Part shown: positions 1-5,278 of the stretch, piece by piece
How the letters are laid out: each line of letters starts with the position of its first letter
Numbering within the stretch: position 1 is the stretch's first letter
Source: an uncultured Clostridia bacterium
Lineage (GTDB): Bacteria > Bacillota > Clostridia > Christensenellales > DTU072
Length of the DNA: 7,284 nucleotides
NCBI GenBank assembly: GCA_944350065.1
Contig: CALVOD010000065.1
Coordinates: forward strand, 1-7,284
Direction: 5' to 3'
Program-made: the position numbers and the translations under genes
Notes under the pieces: model-generated
Databases searched by the model: none
Seen by the model: the letters and a program-made list of their open reading frames with translations, nothing else
Told to the model about the DNA's origin: nothing

Positions 1-464
1 TAACATCTTCTGTCGCCGCAACCTGCACCGAAGGCGGACACACCGAAGCGGTATGCGAAATTTGCCAAACCGCCTTCTCTTACGACACCGAGCCCGCGGA
101 ACACGATTTCATCGGCGGCCTCTGCACACGGTGCGACGCAATAGACTACGACTATCGATGCGGAGATTTCGTTTATGAGCTTTACTATTATAACTACGAG
201 GTATCGAGTTTCGCCGCGGCAGACGACGACACCAGAATAATAATAGTGCCCGACGACTATTACGGTATACCCGTAACGTCAATAGCCGAATTCGCTTTCG
301 CCAATCAGTGGCAGACGGAATGCCTCGTCGTCGGCGCCAACGTAACGCAACTCTACCCATACTCCCTGTACGGTTTGACGGCGCTGCGTATCCTTGTGGT
401 GTCTCAATACTGCGTACTCGACCATTGCTATATAGATCCATCGATAACCGTAATAAGATATTGA
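1..464 (+). CDS. C-terminal part of a secreted BspA-type leucine-rich-repeat surface protein (5' partial)
   Basis: The frame starting at base 3 is open from the window edge to a TGA at 462-464, giving about 153 residues; the start lies outside. The first third has spaced cysteines in small Cys-x2-Cys pairs (CEIC, CTRC) within a segment starting ATCTEGGHTEAVCEIC. This matches the short Cys-rich repeats often found in large Clostridia surface proteins ahead of LRR_5 domains. The rest, including VPDDYYGIPVTSIAEFAFAN, matches the BspA/LRR_5 repeat style: (I/V)P..Y.G.PVT.I...AF. These proteins are exported and often bind host or cell-surface ligands; that role is family knowledge, not visible here. 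No sortase motif or anchor is seen at the C-terminus (ends ITVIRY), so any anchoring or signal sequence would be upstream. The GTG at 246 could be read as a start, but the homologous reading frame continues upstream through it, so it is internal. Confidence 0.75.
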   Translation, partial: TSSVAATCTEGGHTEAVCEICQTAFSYDTEPAEHDFIGGLCTRCDAIDYDYRCGDFVYELYYYNYEVSSFAAADDDTRIIIVPDDYYGIPVTSIAEFAFANQWQTECLVVGANVTQLYPYSLYGLTALRILVVSQYCVLDHCYIDPSITVIRY

Positions 465-492
465 ATTATATTGAATTGAGCAAATAATTTAA

Positions 493-514
493 ATATGTAG
501 CTGAGGCTACATAT
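493..514. other. Short perfect hairpin downstream of the surface protein gene
   Basis: ATATGTAGC (493-501) and GCTACATAT (506-514) form a 9-bp perfect stem with a 4-base TGAG loop. It lies 28 bases after the stop of the surface protein gene and just ahead of a second, GC-rich hairpin. It has no T tract of its own. It may help 3'-end formation or protect the mRNA end. Confidence 0.5.
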
Positions 515-524
515 ACCCGCACAA

Positions 525-557
525 ACGGAAGGCGCGGCATAACGTCGCGCCTTCCGT
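525..557 (+). terminator. Probable terminator of the surface protein gene
   Basis: ACGGAAGGCGCG (525-536) pairs perfectly with CGCGCCTTCCGT (546-557): a 12-bp GC-rich stem with a 9-base loop. It lies 60 bases after the stop codon. The downstream bases (CGTTCTCCCTTATTA) are pyrimidine-rich but not a clean T run, so termination may be weak or partly factor-dependent. Confidence 0.55.
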
Positions 558-646
558 CGTTCTCCCTTATTATACGTTAATATTTTCCCCTGCGAGCGGC
601 GTCGTTTTGCACTAAACGAGCCGTAACCGATTTATTGTATAAAACG

Positions 647-668
647 AAGCGTGAAAAAAGCGTGAAAA
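647..668. repeat. Tandem 11-bp direct repeat inside the terminator
   Basis: AAGCGTGAAAA occurs twice back to back (647-657 and 658-668). The second copy supplies one arm of the minus-strand terminator stem, so on the minus strand CACGCTT occurs twice after the AAGCGTG arm. Confidence 0.7.
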
Positions 669-678
669 TCCACGCTTT
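654..678 (-). terminator. Intrinsic terminator of the two-component operon
   Basis: Read on the minus strand, AAAGCGTG (678-671) and CACGCTTT (664-657) form an 8-bp stem with a 6-base GATTTT loop. The 3' arm runs into a T tract, giving six T in a row (659-654). It lies 26 bases past the TAA of the response regulator. The other strand also has T-rich sequence after the stem, so some bidirectional action is possible. Confidence 0.8.
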
Positions 679-704
679 ATAAAAATTTTGTTTTAATTTT
701 TTTA

Positions 705-1511
705 TTATTGCTTTTTTCGCCTCTCAGCCACTTCGTCGAGCCACAGCTGGGTTGTTAACGACCAACCGTAATTTATAAGGAATTCGCCCTTATAGCTTTC
801 GTCCCGCTCGTCGTCGAGGTAACGCCACATATCGCATTCGAGCGCGGAACAGTTCACCGAGGCGCGACCTCTGCCGAATGCGACCAACGCACCGAGCCCC
901 CGCTCGCGTAAGAACAGCTCCAGACGGCATTTCGCGTTGCGGTACAGCATTTTCGCTTTATCCGTCTCCTTGTCCGGCCACAAAGCGGCTATCGTTTCGC
1001 CCATCTCCACCGTGGCGCCCCTGCGCGCCACGAGCAACGCGAGAAACTCTTTGCTTTTCTGCGAAGGAAATTCCTGATTTTCGCCGTTTACCGCAAGATC
1101 GAACGCCCCGAACGTCTTTGCGGTTACGACGCGCCGGGATTGCTTGCTTTCGTGTATCTTCGTTATGTACCATTCTATTTTGTCGCGGCTGTAGGGCTTA
1201 TAACAGAATCCGAGCAGATTCGCCCCTATCCTTTCGGATATCTCGCGCTCGTTCTGCGCGTATCCGCTTATGAATACGATTTTCGTATCGGGCGACGCTT
1301 CCGTCACTTCTTCCGCCAAATCCACGCCGTTTTTCCCGGGCATGTTTATGTCGAGAAAGGCGCAGTCCGGTTTGTGCTCCCGCGCGTAATTGAGGAATTT
1401 GTCGCAGTCGCTGAAATAAACGCACTGTATGTCCGCGTCGAGTACGTTCCCGACAAAGACCTGCAACGACCTTATTTCGTCGTCTATCACTATTATGCTT
1501 ACGGCTCCCAT
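705..1511 (-). CDS. Response regulator with SARP-like winged-helix output domain
   Basis: Cytoplasmic partner of the histidine kinase encoded just upstream. Residues 4-120 are a receiver domain with all key residues: acidic pair D10-D11, phosphoacceptor D54 in FLDINMPG, S82 at the switch position, and K105-P106. Residues about 131-222 form an OmpR/SARP-like winged helix (FPSQKSKEFLALLVARRGA, then ETIAALWPD). Residues 225-260 (CDMWRYLDDE..YKGEFLINYGW) look like a cut-down version of the helical region that follows the winged helix in SAPR/SARP-type regulators. At 268 residues it lacks a full bacterial transcriptional activator domain. The ATG lies 2 bases after the kinase stop (TGAAAATG), with a strong binding site GAGGGGGAG (1526-1518), so the two genes are translationally coupled. 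It ends in TAA, followed by an intrinsic terminator. Target promoters are unknown; the neighbouring permease or the kinase operon itself are the first candidates. Confidence 0.9.
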   Translation of the reverse strand: MGAVSIIVIDDEIRSLQVFVGNVLDADIQCVYFSDCDKFLNYAREHKPDCAFLDINMPGKNGVDLAEEVTEASPDTKIVFISGYAQNEREISERIGANLLGFCYKPYSRDKIEWYITKIHESKQSRRVVTAKTFGAFDLAVNGENQEFPSQKSKEFLALLVARRGATVEMGETIAALWPDKETDKAKMLYRNAKCRLELFLRERGLGALVAFGRGRASVNCSALECDMWRYLDDERDESYKGEFLINYGWSLTTQLWLDEVAERRKKQ

Positions 1512-1513
1512 TT

Positions 1514-3406
1514 TCAGCTCCCCCTCGCCGCGCGCGGCACGGTGAATCTCACCTGCGTTCCCACCCCGGGCTCGGATATTATTTCCGTTTCCGCGTTCAT
1601 GAGAAGTTTCATGCGTTCGACGGCGTTATTGAGCCCCACCGAACGCTCGAGCACGCTTCCCGGTTCGAAGCCGCACCCGTTGTCGCTTACCGTTATTTCC
1701 ACGCCCGCGGGCGTTTCCTTGGCGGAGACGAGGACGTATCCGTCCTCTTTTTCTGTGACACCCGAATGTCTTATGGCGTTTTCGACGAGCGGTTGAAGGC
1801 TCAATACCGGTACCTTCAGATCCCATACGTCCACGTCGAGCATAAGATTTATTTCCTTTTGAAGGCGCATTTCCTCGAGAGCGACGTAATTGAGCGTGTT
1901 GTCTATTTCCTCGTCGAAGCCGACAAGCCCTTTGACTCCGGCGTCGATATTCGCGCGCAAATGTCTGCTGAAATGTTCCATGGCTTCATCGCCCGCGGCA
2001 AGGCTTTCGCGATAAATACCTTGTATGCAGGTCAGGCAATTGAACATAAAATGCGGTTTAATCTGCGCCCGCAGCGCGTCTGCCTGAATTTCCGTGGCGC
2101 GGCGCTTGTATTCCGCGACCTCTATAGCCGCCTTGTTGTAGTCGCGCATACGCATAAAATACAGCGCGTAAACGCCCATCATCATCACCATAACGGCATA
2201 AGACGCCACCGACTCGGTGCCGAGCACGACGAAATCGAGCATATCCGTTAAAGAAACGCCTATTATGAAAACGAACGCGAAGAAAAATACCGTATATGCC
2301 GGGGCGAATTTCACTTTGGCGACGACGGAGCGCATGAGCGGGATATAAATAAACGACAGGACGAAAAGCTGTAACAAAACGGGTATTATACGTTCTTTAT
2401 AACCGGAGAGCGAATAGAAAGCCGCAATACATCCTACGTTGAAAAGCGCAAGCGCGACGATCTGCCAGGTAACCGGTTTCAAGGTGATGACGCCGGTGCG
2501 GACGAGGTGGAAAAGGAAAACTACGGCGGCGACTACGGAAAACGCGTAAAATATTTCCGCTATGCCGTTATAAATCGGGAGTTTGAGATAGTAAAGGATA
2601 TGCCTGTACACGTCCACGGAAAAGACGAACATCAGAAGCACGCTCACGAGAACGGCGGTGAAGGTCCAGCCGCCCACGCCGATACCGGTGTCGGACGCGT
2701 TGAGGAATACGCCGATTATCAAAAGCATTATCATTGCTCCGAGCACGATGAAAGCCACGTATTCGCCGTAGACGGCGGACGAGCCTATCGCGCTCCCCGT
2801 CACGCAGGAAAACGCCGCGTGCATACCGCCTTCGTTAGATGCGGAAAGCTCCACAACTATCGTAACGGTCTCCTCCGTTTCGGCGACGTAGGGATATACT
2901 TCCGTTTCGATGCCGTAAGAAGCGGTCTCCTTTGCGTCCTTCGACATCACGCCGTAAACGGTATTAAGTTTGCCGTTGACGTAAGTGCGGTAAGCTCCGT
3001 CGTAATTGACGGCGTGGACCTGAAAAGCGATCCCCGCGGGCAACGTCGCGGTGATGCGGTAAGAGCCGTAACCCGTTCGCGGCAGAACTTCTCCGCTTGA
3101 CGCCGTCTTACCCGTCCAGACGTCGGGCACGTCGATGACGCCGTCGGGCTCTTCGTCCGAAAGATTGTCGGTTATTATCCATTTACCGTAAAAGAATTCC
3201 CACTCGCCGTACAGCGAAGCGTATTCGCCGTCTTTCATTCCGGAAGCATCGATATACGCGTTTTCTATTTTGGTAAGTCCCATTATCTCGGCAAAGTTCT
3301 CGGAACAAATATAGGTAAGCGCGACGAGGAGCATCGTGACGAAGATCATCGCGCACCCGAGACAGATATAAAATTTTTTTCCGGCTCTCTTTCTTCCCTC
3401 GCTCAC
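1514..3406 (-). CDS. Sensor histidine kinase, 7TM type with extracytoplasmic ligand-binding domain (LytS/YpdA-like catalytic part)
   Basis: A 630-residue membrane kinase. Residues 11-33 form a first membrane segment. Residues about 50-205 form an outside domain with a beta-sandwich look (YGEWEFFYGKW, then VDVP-like and TGYGSYRI), resembling the carbohydrate-binding-like fold of 7TMR-DISM proteins. Seven hydrophobic segments follow (about 216-236, 243-265, 282-303, 311-331, 340-358, 369-391, 399-418). A short linker leads to a PF06580-type phosphoacceptor region with IKPHFMFN (449-456; phospho-accepting H452). The ATPase domain shows the N box (PLVENAIRH, N543), G1 (DNGCGF, D575) and later glycine motifs (VGLNN 590-594, GVGTQV 614-619). 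All catalytic signatures are present, so it should be active. The start is GTG; the next ATG would cut into the first membrane segment. The binding site is weak (AAGGGCGG, 10 bases upstream). The signal sensed is unknown; a small carbohydrate or carboxylate outside the cell is a guess from the domain type and the neighbour. Confidence 0.9.
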   Translation of the reverse strand: MSEGRKRAGKKFYICLGCAMIFVTMLLVALTYICSENFAEIMGLTKIENAYIDASGMKDGEYASLYGEWEFFYGKWIITDNLSDEEPDGVIDVPDVWTGKTASSGEVLPRTGYGSYRITATLPAGIAFQVHAVNYDGAYRTYVNGKLNTVYGVMSKDAKETASYGIETEVYPYVAETEETVTIVVELSASNEGGMHAAFSCVTGSAIGSSAVYGEYVAFIVLGAMIMLLIIGVFLNASDTGIGVGGWTFTAVLVSVLLMFVFSVDVYRHILYYLKLPIYNGIAEIFYAFSVVAAVVFLFHLVRTGVITLKPVTWQIVALALFNVGCIAAFYSLSGYKERIIPVLLQLFVLSFIYIPLMRSVVAKVKFAPAYTVFFFAFVFIIGVSLTDMLDFVVLGTESVASYAVMVMMMGVYALYFMRMRDYNKAAIEVAEYKRRATEIQADALRAQIKPHFMFNCLTCIQGIYRESLAAGDEAMEHFSRHLRANIDAGVKGLVGFDEEIDNTLNYVALEEMRLQKEINLMLDVDVWDLKVPVLSLQPLVENAIRHSGVTEKEDGYVLVSAKETPAGVEITVSDNGCGFEPGSVLERSVGLNNAVERMKLLMNAETEIISEPGVGTQVRFTVPRAARGS

Positions 3407-3409
3407 TCT

Positions 3410-3436
3410 TACGGTACCGCCCTTGCTGATACCGTA
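3410..3436 (-). promoter_or_regulatory. Inverted repeat at the start of the kinase transcript (operator or 5' UTR hairpin)
   Basis: TACGGTA (3436-3430 on the minus strand) and TACCGTA (3416-3410) are perfect 7-base inverted arms around a 13-base spacer. The first arm directly follows the -10 box, so it begins about at +1. The spacer carries the only Shine-Dalgarno-like bases (AAGGGCGG). As DNA it could be a repressor operator overlapping the start site; as RNA it could form a hairpin presenting or hiding the ribosome binding site. Confidence 0.55.
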
Positions 3437-3465
3437 ACTATAGCAGAAAAAACGTTCTAAGTCAA
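3437..3465 (-). promoter_or_regulatory. Sigma-A promoter of the kinase-regulator operon
   Basis: On the minus strand: -35 TTGACT (3465-3460), exactly 17 bases, -10 TATAGT (3442-3437), preceded by TGC as an extended -10 element. The predicted start is near 3430, leaving a leader of about 24 bases before the GTG. It sits in the 77-base gap after the permease stop, so kinase and regulator can be expressed separately from the permease. Confidence 0.85.
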
Positions 3466-3483
3466 TACGAGCCCGTTTTACTT

Positions 3484-4911
3484 TCAGCCTAAAGCGAGTA
3501 TCAGCGGGTTAAGATATCCGACGCCTATAAGCACCGCGAGGAAACCGAAGTTTATCAAAAGGAATTTTAAAAGGTAATTTTTAGTTTCGCCGGGCATCAG
3601 CTTGCGATAAGTATTCAGCGTGATCAGGCTCGCAAGAGAGGCTATCGGGGTACCCAAACCGCCGAGATTGACCGCGACGAGCAAAGCGGGATACGCCGTG
3701 GTGAAACGCGAAAGCAGCACCGCGCTCGGCACGTTGCTTATCACCTGACAGCACAGTACGCCGAAGATGAGCGGGTCTTTATCCATAAGGTAGGCGAAAA
3801 AGGAATTTACCGCTTCTATCCTTGCCATATTGCCGCTGAACACGAAGAAAGCACAGAACGTGAGCAACAAGCCGTAATCCACTTTGAACAGCGCCCGGTA
3901 GTCGAGCGCGCAGACTGCGACGAACACGGCGAGCAGTCCCCAGTAGTACGGGAATATACGGAAAACGATGAGTACCGAAAAGACGAACATTACCCCGTAC
4001 ACCGCCATACGCCGGACGGGGGGCGTTTTTTTCTCGGCGGTGGTGACGACGACTTTTTCTTTTTTTACTACCAAACAGATGACGGCTATCAACACGAAAG
4101 CCGCGGCAAACGGCAACGCCATTATTTTGAAGAACTCGCCCGCGCCTATATTAAAATAGGAATACATATACAGGTTCTGCGGATTGCCGAAGGGGGTGAG
4201 CATACCGCCGAGGTTGGCGGCGATGTTCTGCATTATGAAGGTGAATGCGAGGTGCTTCCTGTCGCCGCAGGAGTCGAGCACGAAATATCCGAGCGGCAAA
4301 AAAGTGACGAGCGCCATGTCATTCGCCATTATCATCGAGCCGAAATAGGTAACGAAAACGAGTGAAGCTATAACGGTACGAAGCGATTTGAAACGGCGCA
4401 CGATGCGGTCGGCAAGCCACACGAAAAATTTAATGTTCTTGAAAGCCGCCACTACCGCCAAAGTGCAGAACAGGCAGGTCAGCGTGCGCCAGTCGAAATA
4501 ATCGGCGTACTGCGCGTCGAACGGCACGAAAATCGAAGTAATGAGCGCGGCGGCTATGGCTATCAACAGCACCGCGTTCGATTTGAAAAATTCCGCTATA
4601 TGGTATTTTTTGATAAGTTTTCTTATTTCCGCGGCGTCGGGAACGTGATAACGGTGACGGGCGTGCTCGCAGGCGCTTGCAACGGGCTCCTGCTTGCGTT
4701 CGGCAACCGAGGCGCTCTCCGCAGCGTTTATTCCATCGCCGTTTTCCGCGCACGAAGCACGCGCGGCGCTTTCGGTTTCGACGGTCTTTTCATTATCGGC
4801 GGCGCTCCCCTTGTCGGCGGCGTCAGCGTTAACGAAAACGCTTCCGTTGCCGACGGCGTTTCCCGTCCCTTCCTTTTCGCCGTATTCGACGGATCTTTCC
4901 TCCTCGGACAT
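3484..4911 (-). CDS. SLC13 / ArsB-NhaD superfamily permease with long low-complexity N-terminal tail
   Basis: A 475-residue integral membrane transporter. Residues 1 to about 92 are hydrophilic and rich in Ala, Glu, Ser and Asp, with no membrane segment. From about 112 to the C-terminus there are roughly eleven hydrophobic segments. Ion-transporter superfamily signatures appear in both halves: MANDMALVTFLP (195-206) and NLGGMLTPFGNPQN (233-246) in the first, and SNVPSAVL (392-399) and NLGGLGTPIASLASL (415-429) in the second. The paired Asn-Pro/Ala hairpin motifs are typical of dicarboxylate, citrate, arsenite and Na+/H+ carriers of this superfamily. The substrate cannot be assigned; organic acid is the commonest for SLC13-annotated members. 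The ATG at 4911 has a good binding site (GGAGAAGG, 7 bases upstream) and its own promoter. No terminator hairpin is evident between its stop and the kinase gene, so read-through into the two-component genes is possible. Confidence 0.85.
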   Translation of the reverse strand: MSEEERSVEYGEKEGTGNAVGNGSVFVNADAADKGSAADNEKTVETESAARASCAENGDGINAAESASVAERKQEPVASACEHARHRYHVPDAAEIRKLIKKYHIAEFFKSNAVLLIAIAAALITSIFVPFDAQYADYFDWRTLTCLFCTLAVVAAFKNIKFFVWLADRIVRRFKSLRTVIASLVFVTYFGSMIMANDMALVTFLPLGYFVLDSCGDRKHLAFTFIMQNIAANLGGMLTPFGNPQNLYMYSYFNIGAGEFFKIMALPFAAAFVLIAVICLVVKKEKVVVTTAEKKTPPVRRMAVYGVMFVFSVLIVFRIFPYYWGLLAVFVAVCALDYRALFKVDYGLLLTFCAFFVFSGNMARIEAVNSFFAYLMDKDPLIFGVLCCQVISNVPSAVLLSRFTTAYPALLVAVNLGGLGTPIASLASLITLNTYRKLMPGETKNYLLKFLLINFGFLAVLIGVGYLNPLILALG

Positions 4912-4955
4912 AACCTTACCTTCTCCGCATCCTTTCTTTCCTTATTCCGCAACAA

Positions 4956-4984
4956 AGTATATTCCCGCGCGCGCCTTTCGTCAA
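4956..4984 (-). promoter_or_regulatory. Sigma-A promoter of the permease gene
   Basis: On the minus strand: -35 TTGACG (4984-4979), 17-base spacer, -10 TATACT (4961-4956). The predicted start is near 4949, giving a leader of about 38 bases with a good binding site. The DNA upstream of the -35 is AT-rich. Confidence 0.82.
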
Positions 4985-5099
4985 CGGTTTTAAACAGGCT
5001 CGCAAACTAAATTTATTTATTCGATTTATTTTATTCGGCTTATTCGTCGCGAACTCGCTTATCGCGTCTGAATGTTTAATATTTATCGGATTATTTTAT

Positions 5100-5113
5100 G
5101 CGCGGCGCCGCGC
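5100..5113. repeat. 14-bp perfect GC palindrome
   Basis: GCGCGGCGCCGCGC reads the same on both strands and ends 4 bases before the -35 box of the plus-strand promoter. It contrasts sharply with the AT-rich flanks. It is placed like an activator or repressor site, but it could be chance in a genome that likes GCG and CGC words. Confidence 0.5.
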
Positions 5114-5117
5114 GCCG

Positions 5118-5147
5118 TTGACCTTAAAGGCTTAAACGTGTTATAAC
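5118..5147 (+). promoter_or_regulatory. Probable sigma-A promoter upstream of the PepSY-sigma operon
   Basis: TTGACC (5118-5123), 18-base spacer, TATAAC (5142-5147), with TGT just ahead as an extended -10 element. The predicted start is near 5154, giving a leader of about 125 bases that runs through the A/T palindrome, the ECF-like promoter and the cre-like site. It would give basal, housekeeping expression of the operon. Confidence 0.65.
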
Positions 5148-5174
5148 ATATCGGGAAAGATAAACCGTTCCCCC

Positions 5175-5208
5175 CGAAAACTGCGAAAAAAATTTTTTTC
5201 GATTTTCG
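5175..5208. repeat. A/T-tract palindrome in the operon leader
   Basis: The core 5184-5201 is a perfect 18-bp palindrome: CG, seven A, seven T, CG. Outer arms CGAAAA (5175-5180) and TTTTCG (5203-5208) extend the dyad with a small mismatch (CTG against A). In RNA an alternative stem GCGAAAA (5183-5189) with TTTTCGC (5203-5209) is also possible. It lies between the two plus-strand promoters. Confidence 0.6.
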
Positions 5209-5234
5209 CGTAACCTTTTACGTTGCGGCGCGTC
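5209..5234 (+). promoter_or_regulatory. ECF-sigma-type promoter, likely recognised by the sigma factor of this operon
   Basis: CGTAAC (5209-5214), 16 bases, then CGTC (5231-5234). This is the layout of Gram-positive ECF promoters, such as the TGAAAC-N16-CGTC type known for Bacillus sigma-M and similar factors, with the AAC core of the -35 and CGTC of the -10 intact. Transcription would start around 5240-5244. Autoregulation by the downstream sigma gene is an inference from family behaviour. TATTAT at 5235-5240 could instead be a weak sigma-A -10, but it has no good -35. Confidence 0.55.
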
Positions 5235-5241
5235 TATTATG

Positions 5242-5255
5242 TGAAAGCGCTTAAA
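5242..5255 (+). promoter_or_regulatory. cre-like operator (CcpA/LacI-family site) at the ECF start site
   Basis: TGAAAGCGCTTAAA fits the catabolite-responsive element pattern TGAAANCGNTTNCA at all fixed positions but one, and contains the palindrome AAGCGCTT. It overlaps or directly follows the predicted start of the ECF-like promoter and lies 8 bases before the ribosome binding site, a position where a bound repressor would block transcription. Confidence 0.45.
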
Positions 5256-5278
5256 AACAAGTTAAGGAGAAAACGAAA

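Larger units (their letters stand above)
4912..5278. other. Divergent intergenic region, 367 bases
   Basis: It separates the minus-strand permease from the plus-strand sigma operon. I see no coding sequence in it. It holds a promoter toward the permease, an AT-rich stretch (about 5007-5040) just upstream of that promoter that could act as an UP element, two palindromes, a sigma-A-like promoter toward the sigma operon, an ECF-like promoter, a cre-like site and the ribosome binding site AAGGAGA (5264-5270) of the lipoprotein gene. Confidence 0.8.

Noticed and set aside
109..441. Minus-strand open frame opposite the partial surface protein
   Set aside because: Arg-rich shadow; the plus frame has a recognisable repeat pattern and Cys pairs.
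1140..1796. Plus-strand open frame spanning the kinase-regulator junction
   Set aside because: It overlaps two well-supported genes on the other strand and shows no family motif.
1766..2251. Plus-strand open frame opposite the kinase gene
   Set aside because: It is antisense to the catalytic domain of the kinase, has no recognisable motif, and its His/Arg-rich composition is typical of a shadow frame.
2507..3100. Plus-strand open frame (197 codons) opposite the kinase membrane and outside domains
   Set aside because: Same reasons: antisense to a clear gene, no good ribosome binding site, unusual His/Tyr/Arg-rich composition.
5017..5046. Three copies of TTATTCG
   Set aside because: Spacing is uneven (14 and 9 bases) in a plain AT-rich stretch, so chance is likely.
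5235..5240. TATTAT as a sigma-A -10 box for the lipoprotein gene
   Set aside because: There is no acceptable -35 box 16-18 bases upstream. The ECF-like pair ending in CGTC at 5231-5234 explains the position better.
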